A DNA stretch of 64,000 nucleotides from Eukaryota sp. TZLM1-RC (lineage: Eukaryota; Metamonada: BaSk clade). Numbering within the stretch: position 1 is the first letter of the stretch; every line of letters starts with the position of its first letter. Positions 18,378-29,836 of the stretch are shown here, one piece after another. The translations under genes and the position numbers were made by a program. The notes beneath the pieces are model-generated. The model was given only the letters and a program-made list of their open reading frames with translations. It was not told where the DNA came from and did no database searches. The stretch covers positions 481,218 to 545,217 of the forward strand of contig JAUPSS010000013.1 in assembly GCA_040285825.1 (NCBI GenBank). Reading direction: 5' to 3'.

Positions 18378-20882
18378 TCAATCTAATTGCTCTTTCAATA
18401 ACATCATCTCACGTGATAAAGAAGATAGGTCATAATTAAGATTGGCAAATTGATTGGTTTGAGCCGCAATATCGAGAAAATTGTCAACCAAAATTTTGAC
18501 AAGTTGACATTCAAAAAATGATCTCTTATTGACCTTTTCGTCATTTTCTAAGGAACTTTTCAAATTTTCAACAATGCTTTCATTTGAACTGTACAACATC
18601 ACATCATCTTCGACATTATTTTGACCTTCTAACAAAGACTTTTCGAGATTTTCTAGTAAATTCTGTTTTTCCACAAAATATTCCTTGACGCTGGCCAAAG
18701 ATTCTACTAAAACGGAGTATTCGTCATTGCAGGTCATTAATGACGTCTCATGACGTGATATTTCAGATCTGATTTGATTAATTGCATCGGAAACCAAGAC
18801 TTTATCAGACTGCACGTCATTTGATTGTTTTTGAACTTCCTGTATGAGTGAGTCATATTCAGCGGAAAGACCTTGGAATTTGGAGACTTCCTGAGAAAGT
18901 CTTGTCAGGTCAACAGGTTTTCCAAAACTCATAAAAGAGCACAATAGGTCAAAAACGTTGAAAATTTGAGCTTGGTGACACGTGTCATTGTCATGTAGGC
19001 TCATACAATGATTCTCCAATAAAGAAATACCAAAATTAAAATCTTGAATTTGAGAAACCAATAAGGAATTTTCAAATTTAATTAATTCAAAATTGTTTTC
19101 AAGATAGTCAAATTGATGTAGAAGTGCACTATGGTTGTCCTCTAAGACGGAAATTTCGTGCAACAGGTCAGAAATAGAAGGACCATCGTTGACTGTGATC
19201 TCTTCTGGCGTGTCATCGACAGAACGGTCAAAATTTGACATTATGAGCTGTTCTAGTCCCAATAGTGATCCAGACATGAGAGAGTATTTGTTCTCCAGTT
19301 GTGCTAGATTTTCGTCCAAAATTTCTGCATTCGCAGAACTGATGGTCAAAAATTCAACTTTCTCAATCAAATTTTGATTATCCAATCTCAATTGTTCCAT
19401 TTCATCAGTTAAAAGATCAAAATCGTGCAAAATTTTAAAATACTCGTTGCTTTTTTGACCCTCTTCCAGAGGATTACGATGACTTTGATCACAAAACTGG
19501 CCTTGATCACCCAAAAAGTCATGAATTAATAAATTTTTGGATTCTAATTTAGTTTTTAAATCTAAAATTTCATCTTCAAGTCTGGCTAATGATGATTCAA
19601 ACTGTTTGGGTTGTTGATTGTCAATTTGATAGACTGATTGATTTTGACAGTCAGAAATGCAGGAAACTGATTGCTCCAAAGCAGTAACTTCATCAGAAAT
19701 GATTGGAAGATATTTCATGAATGCATTTCCTGAATTTGAAACCAATTTCAACTCATTCAAAAACTTTTTTAATAAAACCTCATTATTATTATCTTCATTA
19801 ATAACCAATTGATTTAATAAAATGCTCAAATTTTCAGGTAAATTTTCCAAAAGTGCGTCAATAATTTTGAAAAGTGCCAAATATTCAGAAAAAAGCTCAC
19901 GATATCTACAATTGACAAGTGTCACTGATCCTTTGATGACCTCGACTCTTGACGTCAATTCATCCAGTTTTTGATCTACATCACGTGATAGTTTCCGAGA
20001 GAGACGATCAAGACGGTTATAAACAGTTTGATTGAGGTTTGACTTGGCTAAATAATTTAAAATGAAATTAAATAAATTTTGGCTTTTTTTCTCGAAAATT
20101 CTCATCATTTTTGACCTTATTTTTGACCTCTTCCGTTTGCCTGAACGTCGTGACTTCTTTTTCTGAATATTTGAAAATTTTAGTTTCATTGACAACCAGC
20201 TTGTCAAATTTTTCAATTTTTGAGCTTCTGCTGAGCTCTTCTTGAGCTTGACTTCCTTGGAATTCAACAAGACCAAGGTTTCTTTTGTATTTATTGAATT
20301 AATTCCAGAATTATTATTAAAATTGTCCAATTTTAATTTTAATGAATTGACCTCATTCGTTAAGGAAGTGGTTCTTGCCCGCCACTGATCACGTTCCATT
20401 TCAAAATCAATCAAAATTGATTGATTACTTTTCTCCAGTTTCTGATTTACTTCCAAAAGTCTTGCGTTTTCTTGCTTAAGCTCATTAATATTGGAATTAT
20501 GACCTTCACACGTTTCCAACCGTGATTCCAGACAAGATATTTGTGCCTTCAACTCGGCTTCCTTTTGGACAAAAGCTTCACCAACTTGTTCTGTACAAAG
20601 TCTCTCATTTTCCAATATCTGAGCGTAGTGCTGGTCAAGGGACTTGAGCTGACTTTCATGTTTGAGTTTGAGGTTGTACAAGGCGGTTTCGTATTCATCT
20701 ATTTTGAGATTGAGATAGCGTTCGGCTTTGGTGCCCAAATCGTTGTACCGCTGGGCAAGATCTTTGTATTGTTGATGCCATTTTTGGGCATTTCTCTCGG
20801 CAGTAACAAGAGCGAGACGAAGACGAGAGAGTTCATTTGGGGATTGCGGATGTGTGGGAGGAGACTCAGAGGGTGAAGTCAT
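18378..20882 (-). CDS. 834-aa coiled-coil protein
   Basis: A long single-exon gene starting MTSPSESPPTHPQSPNEL, with a short Ser/Pro head and then almost continuous heptad-like helix: for example LRLALVTAERNAQKWHQQYKDLAQRYNDL near the N-terminus and repeated Leu/Ile-spaced acidic segments to the end (LSSLSREMMLLKEQLD, TGA). I cannot assign it to a named golgin, dynactin or centrosomal family. Residues of roughly 224-270 (about 20070-20215) turn abruptly basic (KKKSRRSGKRKRSKIRSK). In the alternative frame the same DNA reads as an acidic heptad-like stretch (DKLVVNETKIFKYSEKEV), suggesting two compensating frameshifts or sequence errors. A cytoskeletal or tethering scaffold is likely from composition only. 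Confidence 0.75.
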   Translation of the reverse strand: MTSPSESPPTHPQSPNELSRLRLALVTAERNAQKWHQQYKDLAQRYNDLGTKAERYLNLKIDEYETALYNLKLKHESQLKSLDQHYAQILENERLCTEQVGEAFVQKEAELKAQISCLESRLETCEGHNSNINELKQENARLLEVNQKLEKSNQSILIDFEMERDQWRARTTSLTNEVNSLKLKLDNFNNNSGINSINTKETLVLLNSKEVKLKKSSAEAQKLKNLTSWLSMKLKFSNIQKKKSRRSGKRKRSKIRSKMMRIFEKKSQNLFNFILNYLAKSNLNQTVYNRLDRLSRKLSRDVDQKLDELTSRVEVIKGSVTLVNCRYRELFSEYLALFKIIDALLENLPENLSILLNQLVINEDNNNEVLLKKFLNELKLVSNSGNAFMKYLPIISDEVTALEQSVSCISDCQNQSVYQIDNQQPKQFESSLARLEDEILDLKTKLESKNLLIHDFLGDQGQFCDQSHRNPLEEGQKSNEYFKILHDFDLLTDEMEQLRLDNQNLIEKVEFLTISSANAEILDENLAQLENKYSLMSGSLLGLEQLIMSNFDRSVDDTPEEITVNDGPSISDLLHEISVLEDNHSALLHQFDYLENNFELIKFENSLLVSQIQDFNFGISLLENHCMSLHDNDTCHQAQIFNVFDLLCSFMSFGKPVDLTRLSQEVSKFQGLSAEYDSLIQEVQKQSNDVQSDKVLVSDAINQIRSEISRHETSLMTCNDEYSVLVESLASVKEYFVEKQNLLENLEKSLLEGQNNVEDDVMLYSSNESIVENLKSSLENDEKVNKRSFFECQLVKILVDNFLDIAAQTNQFANLNYDLSSLSREMMLLKEQLD

Positions 20883-21276
20883 GGAGATCTATTGTAGAGA
20901 CCTGTTTGTGTTGAGTGGATTTTCTATTTGTTCATTTATCAATTGCATTCCCATATGATATTCGCTCCTGTTTTCAACTTTCTCAATGTCTACTCACAGG
21001 CTTCAAGAGACATTTAGCGTCATTTGACAAAGACAATCATGATTTTCATCAATGCGCTACCTCACATAAACACATAAATACACCTACTGTTTTCCAGAAC
21101 AAAGCCTCGCTACTTGATGTATCTAAGTGGATATACCAAATGCTACTATGGCATTTTTAGGTCGGTCTCAAAACTGTTTAAAAAAAGCAAATATACAGTA
21201 CAAAAAATCAAAATATAATACAAGTTTCTAAAAATAGAATATCAGTTTTTCCAAAGTTTCTGTTTCTGTTTGCTCA
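20883..21276. other. Intergenic, nothing supported
   Basis: Presumed promoter side of the coiled-coil gene. The frame at 20915-21160 has no recognisable feature. Confidence 0.45.
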
Positions 21277-21450
21277 GGTTCCTCATTCATCCGGGTTTAT
21301 GCTGGAGATGCTGGAGAGTATGTAATTCAGAAAGCCCTCAGTCAGGATGGTGATTACAGCCAAGTTCAATGGTCAGGTAATCATATTACCACTGAGCTGA
21401 TTGCGACTGTTCAGAATACCTCTTTTCATAAAGAATTGTTCAGATCTTGA
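21277..21450 (+). pseudogene. Chromo-like end of a Ty3-type integrase (fragment)
   Basis: The frame reads AGEYVIQKALSQDGDYSQVQWSG and resembles the segment EKHIIEKVLRQDGDFCQVQWPG in the Ty3-like relic at 26215-27165. That is the shape of a small chromodomain at an integrase C-terminus. It ends at TGA (21448-21450). 21451-22284 has no gene; 21638-21700 is a low-complexity TACTTTACTT run. Confidence 0.5.
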
Positions 21451-22293
21451 GTTAATACTCGCTCTCGTTCTCTTAGTTGTAAACGTTTTGCAAACTATAC
21501 CAATAGTAATTGTTCTAATTCCACGCTTTCGAGGTCTCGATGCGCGAAAAAAAGAGGCTGTGTTAGCCTTGGATAATATTTGTAGCTGAATTTTAGTTGC
21601 ATACATATAGTTTATTGTACAAATATGCCTATGCCCTTACTTTACTTAAAAAGTAAAGGTATAAGGTACTTTAAAAGGTACTTTACTTTACTTTTAAGTC
21701 GAAAAAAATGCTTTTCTCTCTGTAATACAATACTTTACATTCAGGTATACTTATGTCTAACCCCACAAAATCATCACAAGCAAGGTAAGGAACAGTCCTT
21801 ATATATTAATAAAGTTGCATCTCCATACCTGCAACCAATCATTAAGAAAAATATTGAATGGGCTTCCGTAGGGAACCAGAGAATTTTCCCATGTGGAAAC
21901 AAGAGATTGGTGTTGTTTTCATTCAGAATTTGCTAAAACTAGTGAATTACAACCCCAACGCTCAAATTGCATTCCATGCTTCACCTTCAAATAACCATAA
22001 CTGAGTTTCAAACCATTCTTACCACATTTGATGTCACCTTTCTACCCATTACACACAGTTGGAAAATGCAATCACCCAGCAGTGTAGCAACTCGACTTTT
22101 ATTCAATTTTACCTATGGAGATCACAGATAACTTTCCAGCATGATTATTTAATTGATGATCATTGAACTCGCCTGACATCAGAACAATAACCTTGTGTTT
22201 CATTTATTTGTACTTTTACTGTAGTTTTAAAATTAAATAATATTGTTTTTGTTTCATTCTGCTTATTTGTATTAGTTCTAATGAATTTTAAAT

Positions 22294-23443
22294 GGGAAAA
22301 GTACACATCTACCCATTTTTGCAAAAAGTGGAACACGTCTACCCACCACAATAAAGTGAACACATCTACCCACTTTTTTACTGATAGGACTTCTTTGCAG
22401 ATTGGAGATGACAACAACCTCTTCCGTTGTTGCTGAATCAACTATAACTGTCAAACATAACGACACCGATTATCTCTTGAAAATCGGTTCCCTGGCTTCG
22501 ATTGAAATCATAAAGGAACTGATTCGGCTAGATTGTGTCCAGAGCAGTGCCCATTGTGTCTACAAAAAGTCTGAACATACAAGAATTTATGCTCGTTGCA
22601 AAAATAAAAGATGTACGTTTGAATGCTATGCTACACGACCTAAATCCGCTTTTACAACAACTCCTTATGAGGTTAAGTGGTATAAAGCTCATTGCTGTGA
22701 TGGTAATCTAACTTCTTCCTACAAGATTCTTCTTCCTTCCACAGATAACCTTGCCTCTTTGACATCCATTCGTACAAAAATCCAAAAGGATCCTGCCATC
22801 AGCTCCAAGCATTTGAAAGTGGATTTAAACACAGCGGCTGGGTTTATACTTCCCAATCACACTGTTAGGCGGGTACGGCACATGATTAAAACCAGTCTGT
22901 ATGGAACTGAAGAATCAAGCTACAAAAAACTTGACCACTATTTGGAACTTTTAAGTCAAAGAAACCTTGGAAGTGTTATTGATCTTGAAAAGGATACAAC
23001 TGACACCTTTAGACGACTGTTCATAGCGCTGCAAGGTACAATCAAGGGATTTGCATTTTGTCGTTCAATGGTTCTTCTGGATGGGACGCACTTGACAACC
23101 AAACATACACAAGTGTTGCTGACATCCACGTCCATTGATGCAGAGGGCCATTTGTTTCCACTGGCCTTTGCAGTAGTGTCGACCGAAAACAAAGACAACT
23201 GGACCTTAGGGAGGTTAATCGTATGCTTAACATGTCCATAAACGGTTTATTTGATGTTTGAGATGAGTTTGGTGAACGTGCCAAGTAATTAATTAATTAA
23301 GAAACACAAACATGATTACATCATCAAACAAATCGGGATGGATAAGTTTCCTTAAAACAATTGGGTACAGAAGTACCAATAAATTCAGCAGTGGGTAGGT
23401 GTGTTTCACTTTTCAAAAAAGTGGGTAGGTGTGTCCCTGACCC
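22294..23443 (+). mobile_element. Second MULE family, internally deleted
   Basis: The 1,150-bp element is flanked by a 9-bp duplication ATTTTAAAT (22285-22293, 23444-23452). Both ends carry repeated ACACATCTACCCAC-type motifs in inverted orientation (three at the left, two at the right). This TIR is unlike that of the MULE at 9313. It encodes only the front part of a transposase. Confidence 0.85.
22408..23241 (+). pseudogene. MULE transposase, C-terminally deleted
   Basis: From the ATG at 22408 the protein has an N-terminal Cys/His zinc-binding region (CKNKRCTFECYATRP with HCCDG) and the first catalytic block RSMVLLDGTHLTTKHTQVLLTSTSIDAEGHLFPLAFAVVSTENKDNW. After this, near 23205, the frame runs into unrelated sequence and stops. 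The second Asp, the Glu and the SWIM finger are missing, so the element cannot move itself. Confidence 0.85.
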
Positions 23444-23559
23444 ATTTTAAATTTGGGGGTCTGGCAATTTACTAAACTTGTACTGAAAATGTCTAACCCT
23501 GTTCCATAACAACTTAGACTCTTTATAACAACTCAAACTACTAGAACACTTCAGATAGT

Positions 23560-24150
23560 CTCTCATCCTATGTTCTTGTTATGCTTCTGATTCTTTGGAC
23601 AATCCTTTTGCTTATGATCGCTTACACCACATACACCGCAAGGGAGAGTACACTTAGTCACAAAGTGCCCTTCTCTACTACAATTACAACATCTTCTTGC
23701 CTTCTTTCTTCCAACTGTCAAGTCCTTCTTTGCCATAAATCAATTTCGTTTCAGCTGCATTATTTGATTCAACACGAGATGTGGTGTAGCTATTGAAATG
23801 AGTGAACTGGTCAGTGTAGCAATGTAAAAATTCAGTTCCAACTGGTAGTAAGCTCTGTTCGATATAATCAACAGCTTTTTGGAATACATTCGTTGCTCTA
23901 CAAATTAAGTTCTTGTAAGCGATAAGGAAATCGTTCAATCAAGGTTTCATTGAGGATTAGGTTTCATTGATTAGCGCAGCAGGAATATCGGAAATACACG
24001 GAGACACCAGCTTTATGAGCATATTAGTCAAAAGCAAAGCCTTGTTCGTTGCTCCATCTTTTCCAAGATTCCAAAAGGGTGCTGAATGAAGAACTTTTTT
24101 GTAGGGGAGTGTCATCATTGACTCTAGCATTATCACCTTCAGGATTATGT
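23560..24150 (-). pseudogene. C-terminal relic of another MULE-like transposase
   Basis: The minus-strand frame contains HFNSYTTSRVESNNAAE, typical of the Glu-bearing end of MULE transposases, then a lysine-rich helix. A frame change leads to two CCHC knuckles, CCNCSREGHFVTKC and CGVCGVSDHKQKDC (about 23600-23700). The upstream segment up to 24150 reads as degraded coding sequence (DGATNKALLLTNMLIKL). Confidence 0.6.
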
Positions 24151-24235
24151 ATCATGATAAAATTTTAGAAAGTGCAAGTTTAGCAAAATCCGAAATTTGG
24201 ACTGATTAGTTCTAATAAGAATTCTCATTCTCCAC

Positions 24236-25492
24236 ATGAATCGTCCTATTGAACTTCCCCAAATCTCTCCACTTCTTCCGAACACTTTCACCTTGTTTAA
24301 GGTCGACGTCCTACTAGACCCTCGGCCCGTTGACTGGTCTGCTTTCAATAACAGTGAATCTTTCCTTGAATACTCCACTTATCTTAGTCCTTGTCGTTAT
24401 AATGACGTGACTTTTGTAGATAGCTTTGATAAATGTACGGCTGACACTGCTGTTAATCGTCCGCAGTATTTCATCAAACCCAAGTGTTTGGAAGCTGATT
24501 CATTCAGTTACTGCGTAATTCAGTGTTACAAATGGAGTCCACGATCAAAGGTTAAAGCTCTGTTTGCTAATTTTGATTCAGTTCCTGAAGAACGGATTGA
24601 GTTTGATGGAGGTTTGATTATATTTCCCATGTCCGACATCAATGCTATGATCTAAGGGTTCGGGCAATGGACATCTCTTATCAACCGTAGGTGTGTTATC
24701 CCTAACTGGGGATTACGAGTTTTAGCTTCTGAGCGCTTCTGTAACCCTAAGACGGTAAAGAAAATATGCTATTGGAGTTCATTGGACAGAAATCCTCTCC
24801 ACACGGAACACTATTCAACAAAGTTGTCAGAATTACACAACAAACTCAAACCAGATGATAGTCTTCTATCTATTCGAGTTATACCCTCTAACATTCATTT
24901 CCAAGAGACTGATAAGGGTGATGTTCAGTGGAAGGTCTATGAAGTTAGGGATTATCTCCAGTTTATTCTACCCTACAATAAATCTCTTAGAGAAATTCCA
25001 CAGTCTTTTGTCACAGATTTTCGAGATCTTGCTAAAGATTTTTACGATTTCATACCCAGTATAATTCATCAAGATTTGAAACCTTACGTATTTGAACAAG
25101 TAACTGATTTTGAATTGTTGCAAAATGTTCGAAGTGCATTTCTGGATCTTCCATTCGATGAGAATTTCATTTTTCCTCACAAAAAGTTTTTTGCTAGTCT
25201 AGGGATAACAACCCCTTGGTTTTCCAAAACAGTTGATGGTGAACGAAGGAAATTCAAGGAGTTTCTTCAGAATATAGGCTGGAGAATTGATGAAACTTTC
25301 TTTGGAGATGTAATTGATTTTAATTCAAATGTATATGTGTGGAGGATCAAGTCGGCTGAACAGGGCACCCATATTGAGCTAAAGTTGCTGGATTATGTGT
25401 TTTCCAAACTTTTTGAATTTGAAGAAAAGATGTATTTCTTGGAATTGGGAAGCTTTTTCGTTAAGCCACAAACAGTCCATCTGAATCAGTAA
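24236..25492 (+). pseudogene. Paralogue of the 418-aa TIGR04141-like gene, one in-frame stop
   Basis: Opening MNRPIELPQISPLLPNTFTLFKV, it aligns along its whole length with the gene at 14739-15995. It stays in one frame except for TAA at 24653-24655, where the intact copy has TAT (Tyr of IYGFGQW). The GFGQWTSLINRRC and PNWGLRVLASERF blocks are nearly unchanged, while the C-terminal half is diverged (YNKSLREIPQSF, LELGSFFVKP). The divergence means an old duplication, and the single stop means late loss or a readthrough site. Start context and stop (TAA) resemble a normal gene. Confidence 0.8.
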
Positions 25493-26214
25493 TTTCTCTG
25501 AATATTTGATTTGTTTCTGTACAGTTGGTTTTTTAAAAAACCTAAATTTATAACCATAGATTGTGTTTATCTTGTTTGGGTAAAAGTGTTTGACATTTTT
25601 TTGGAAAACAGAAGGCTTGAAATATGATGAGCTAAGTTCAAAACAGGCTACACTGATCAGAGTCACACTATTTAAACAACCTAGATTCGAGACTCAAGAT
25701 TCTGATTTCTCAAATGGAAATTTCTACGCATCATTAGAGACGACTAGAAGAGAAGTGTATTGACTTGCACCGTAAGTTGATACTGTTGGCTTATGTGCAC
25801 TGTTGAACTAGAATAAAAAACCATAAGTGAGCACTGAATGGGTTAGAAGAGTTGAGAATATCCAAGTAAATTTTTTTAATGAAACAACTTAAATCACAGG
25901 TGACGCGACACTTTCCGACCTTGGAAACTACATTTCGCTGAGGGCAACACTGTAGTTTTATTCCAGTTAGTAAAAGTGTGTTGGTTTTAAATTTTGGTAG
26001 ATTATCCTGAGAAATTGGTGGGTGCATAAGGCAAGGTTCTTGAAATCACTAAATATTTAGACGTGGCTTTGTATTGATGGTCTAGGCTGTTGGTTATGTA
26101 ACATACAGTACATGTAATGTTATTGACTACAAGAAAAAAAAGATTTCCCTCAACTTAACGTGAACTAAAAAAACTATAATACTAAAGTTATGAACACTAT
26201 TCAAGACTAACACT
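25493..26214. other. Intergenic, nothing supported
   Basis: AT-rich sequence. Minus-strand frames 25379-25666 and 25791-26027 show no family features. Confidence 0.5.
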
Positions 26215-27165
26215 GCCTTTTTCTATCTTTCGAGCGACGAGCCCTGGAAGCTCTAGTCATAGGTAGTGAAGTACTAGGTTCAGAAGGCTTCTTGGGAGGA
26301 GCGGATTTAGTACGGCGATGTGCTTTGGAAGTCTTGAGATAGTCTTAACACGCTGCGGTGTTTTTCAGTTGTTCAGTGCTGGTCTTTTTTCCGGGCCATT
26401 GGACCTGGCAAAAGTCACCATCCTGTCTGAGCACCTTTTCGATTATGTGTTTTTCAAAATCACCTGCAGCCACCCATGAGGGAAACTCATCGTCGGTAGG
26501 CAGGCTCCAGTGTCAGGGAGTCAAATGGTTGATGCTAGCTTGGACTATCGTGCTAAAGCAGAGGTTCTTGATATTCACAAACCCATTTGATACATTTTCA
26601 GTTATAAGAAAAGGTCCTAAACAATTTCCATGTAGCTTTGCGAAAAAGCTAGAAGCCCTTGAAACTGAATGACTAAATTCAAAAGAATTTGGAGAGGTGG
26701 TTCTTTTCAGTTTGGAAACTTTGGAAGCTTGACAACGTGCTGTTTCTTCCTGTCTTTCCTTCAATCTTCGAAATTTAGATTGGATTTCTTGGATATAAGT
26801 TGTCTCAGACATTTCGCTTTCAATGATTTCCAGAATTTTGCCGGGGTCGGATCTGGAAGATACATAAGAACCAAAAATTAATTGGTAAGTGATCTGGTTG
26901 GTTATTGAGCTCTTGGAAGAGTTGATCAATGATTGCACATGAGGCAAATATTCGGACCACACATCGTAGGCGTTGAAGTCTCCGAGTAATTTCCTCAGGT
27001 TTTGCAGGATGTCTCTGTGTCGGCGCTCTGCCATACCGTTGGACTAAAAACTTTGGGAAGGAAACGATTTTGACACCTCTACGCCGAAAATTTTGCTCAA
27101 TTCGTTGAAGACAGCCTTGAGATATTCAGGTCCATTGCCACTGAAATAAGATGCAAGGGATAATG
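26215..27165 (-). pseudogene. Ty3/gypsy-like integrase and chromo-like end, decayed
   Basis: Minus-strand order: SGNGPEYLKAVF (the integrase SDNG motif with its Asp changed to Gly), a TAG before SNGMAERRHRDILQNLRKLLG (the typical NG(M)xERxHR block), LPHVQSLINSS, an FG block, a linker, a TGA near 26520, then a chromo-like segment (EKHIIEKVLRQDGDFCQVQW) and a Lys/Arg/Ser tail. No LTR, protease or RT is seen, so only the integrase tail survives. 27166-27424 holds nothing supportable. Confidence 0.75.
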
Positions 27166-27424
27166 CAGAATTTCCAAATTAATACATCTGTATCAAGATT
27201 GGCTATTTAAGGCTAGGATGATCGAAAACCTAGGTGAAAACCGCTTATCCAAGGTGACAATCTTAAAATTATTTCTTGCTTTTGTTGTCAAATTTCAATA
27301 CAGTTAGCAGGCTTCTTCGTAATTCGTTTGATGATGTGAATGAGTTCTATAGAGTTGGATTTCTCTCTTTCGAGTGTTTATCTGCCCAACATTATCATTA
27401 TTTGTTGTAAAGTTATATTACTTG

Positions 27425-27590
27425 ATTAAATTTGCATTTAACAACATCATTTACGTACATAAACTCAAAACTAATAGAAAAAAATCCCTTAAACCAAGAT
27501 TTTTCTACAATGTCATAATTTGGTTTTTCACTGCAATTGCCTCTCTTTTCGATAAAAAACTTATACAATCTATTTACTACTGCGAATTGA
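27425..27590 (-). mobile_element. Degenerate family-B 3' fragment
   Basis: Minus-strand match to the family-B tail: the AACCAAGATTTTTCTACAA block and the sequence around TACTGCGAATTGAATT correspond to the end of the ORF. It abuts the next family-B copy in opposite orientation. Confidence 0.55.
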
Positions 27591-28680
27591 ATTTGAGTTT
27601 TCTGAAAGATTTGCAGATTGGGAAGATTTATTAATGACAACGCAAGGTTCCACCGTTTGTGCATTAAATTTCCAAAATTGATGTAGCAAAATGGAGTCGA
27701 TGCTTTCCCAATCACTCCGAAATGAATAATATAAATTTATAATATTTATCGAACATTGTCAAAACGACTGATTAGAATGTATGAAAATGATCTTTATAAT
27801 AATATAAGCAGCTCGGCTGTTTCAAATCAAGGTCTTCACTCATTGTCATTGGAAAAGGGTGTTTGTGAAAACCAGTCGTCAGAATCTTCACTGTTTGTAA
27901 CCACTGTACCACGAACATTTGGATTGTAAGCTATTCATAAAGCGTTTGTAACAAAAATGGGAATATTTGAATATCCCCATTAAGCAATTATTATCAAAAG
28001 AAAAATGTATTTGTTCAAATTCACCACAGCTCATTTTGCGTCATGCTCTGAATTTTTTGAGATTGATAATTTATTGTTCTTCATTACATGATGCTGTTAG
28101 AGACACTCTTTTCATTATGGCACCAACTGCAAGTATATCGTGTACCAAAGAGCCTCTACTGAAAGAAACACTGTCATTGAATATTTTTGGTTCTGATGAT
28201 AGAGGTGATGTATATTGTGATCAGATAGAGAACTCTGAAGCTGATGTTGATTTTGTCTCCTGTAATTTTGCAAATGATACTTTGGTTCAAGAAAGAAGAC
28301 TTAGTTCTGTAGTTGCTCTTGAATTCAAAGCCAAAGAAAACAAAGAAAATATGACAAAGATATTGAAGAATTTAATGGTGATAGAAATACACAGCTAGTT
28401 TTATTGCTTTCCCATTTTATGATAAACGCAAGACTATCAGTAGAAGCAGAAACTTTTTTGAATGATTTCCAAAAAATGGTTCAAGAAATAGCAATGAAAA
28501 GATTTGATGACTTTTTATGGCGCTCACGAATTCAATTTGCTATAATTGATAGATTGCCTAGGTTTTTCCATCAAATTAAAGAAGCTTCAGCTAGACAGCA
28601 AGCAGATCAAGATTCTGTAGAGGAAATCCTGGTTCTATGAATTTCGTCCCATTTGTTCTAACATTTACTTAACACTTATC
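27590..28680 (+). mobile_element. Family-B LINE, 5'-truncated and decayed
   Basis: It covers FSERFADWEDLL to the terminus (MKRFDDFLWRSRIQFAIIDR ... EEILVL). The endonuclease signature is retained as SDDRGDVYCDQIENSEADVDF. Several frameshifts split it (27967-28398 and 28404-28640 are the longest open parts). Confidence 0.85.
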
Positions 28681-28829
28681 AAAGTTCACTGCCGAGTAGA
28701 GACTCATTTCTTTTATAGCATTTAATTAAAAAATTTGTTTTAAATACGACATGCTGACAAAACAACTAAACTTTACAGGTGTCTTAAATAACCTCTTAAT
28801 CACTAATGACTCAGTGATCCGACCCACCT

Positions 28830-28980
28830 ACCGTGAATGCTCTTGAATTTTGAGCTAAAAAAACTCAGACAAAATGACAAAGATATCAAAGAAGCTAATC
28901 CTGATAGAGATAGACCACTTGTTTCTATTGCTTGTCCATTTTCCATAAAAATTTTCAGTAGAAACAAGATTATGTAAGGA
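28830..28980 (+). mobile_element. Short family-B fragment
   Basis: Degraded match to the segment after the endonuclease core (DKDIKEANPDRDRPLVSIACPFSI). 28981-29515 holds no supported feature. Confidence 0.5.
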
Positions 28981-29519
28981 TTATGTCCAGAAACTGAAAC
29001 ATTGTCCAGTTGATCATGTTCAGATGACACAATTGATGGTGTCATTGTTTGGAGATAATGTTGAGTTCTTAATTGATGCTAAGACAAATGACCTAACCAA
29101 TAGTAGAAACTATGGAAATCAAGTTGCAAAGTAAATATTAGCTCCAAACGGGATGATTAAAAATAGTTCATAATATTCTTAGGTACTCAAATTGAAAAAA
29201 ATTTTCAACTCTAAACGAAGCAAACTCTCATATTCAATGTTCTTGCAATTTTGTTGAATGGATGATCAAGACCTGAGGCAAGCTTGCTGTTGATTGATTT
29301 TAATCAAAGAATAATTAAAAATGCCCTTCATTTAGCATAAATTTCTGGACCATTCTAATTATGTGCAGCTGGTATAAAGGCCTTGGTGAAATGGTTGGAG
29401 ATGTGGAACTTGCTCTCGCTCAAAGAGTGTTTCACAATGTAGGTGGAGATTCTTCTCCTTTGATGAAGCAATAAGTTGTTGAAAGTGTTTTATTTTATTT
29501 TTCTAATAAATAACTTGTT

Positions 29520-29825
29520 TTTTCAGAAGCAAGAACCTTTTTGAATGATTTTCTAAAATTGGTGCAGGGAAAACCAATACCATGAAGAAATTTTATCTCG
29601 GTTTATGACGCTCTCGGATTCATTTTGCCATAATTATTAGATTACCTAATAGATTAATAATAGATTCAATAGATTTTTCATTAATAGGTTTTTTATCGAA
29701 TAAGATAAACGATGGCGAGAAAACAAGCAGATCAGGATTTTGTAGAATAAAAATTGGTTCATTGAATTTCGTCCCATTAGTTATGAGTTTGTTTTGTTAA
29801 GTGTGCAAGTTTAAAAAACAACACT
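29520..29825 (+). mobile_element. Degenerate family-B 3' fragment
   Basis: Matches the last 60 or so codons (EARTFLNDF ...) and the 3' tail (TTCGTCCCATTAGTTATGAG, then AAGTGTGCAAG) of family B, with an internal short duplication near 29640-29700. A younger family-B copy is inserted directly after it. Confidence 0.7.
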
Positions 29826-29836
29826 AATTTCAACCA

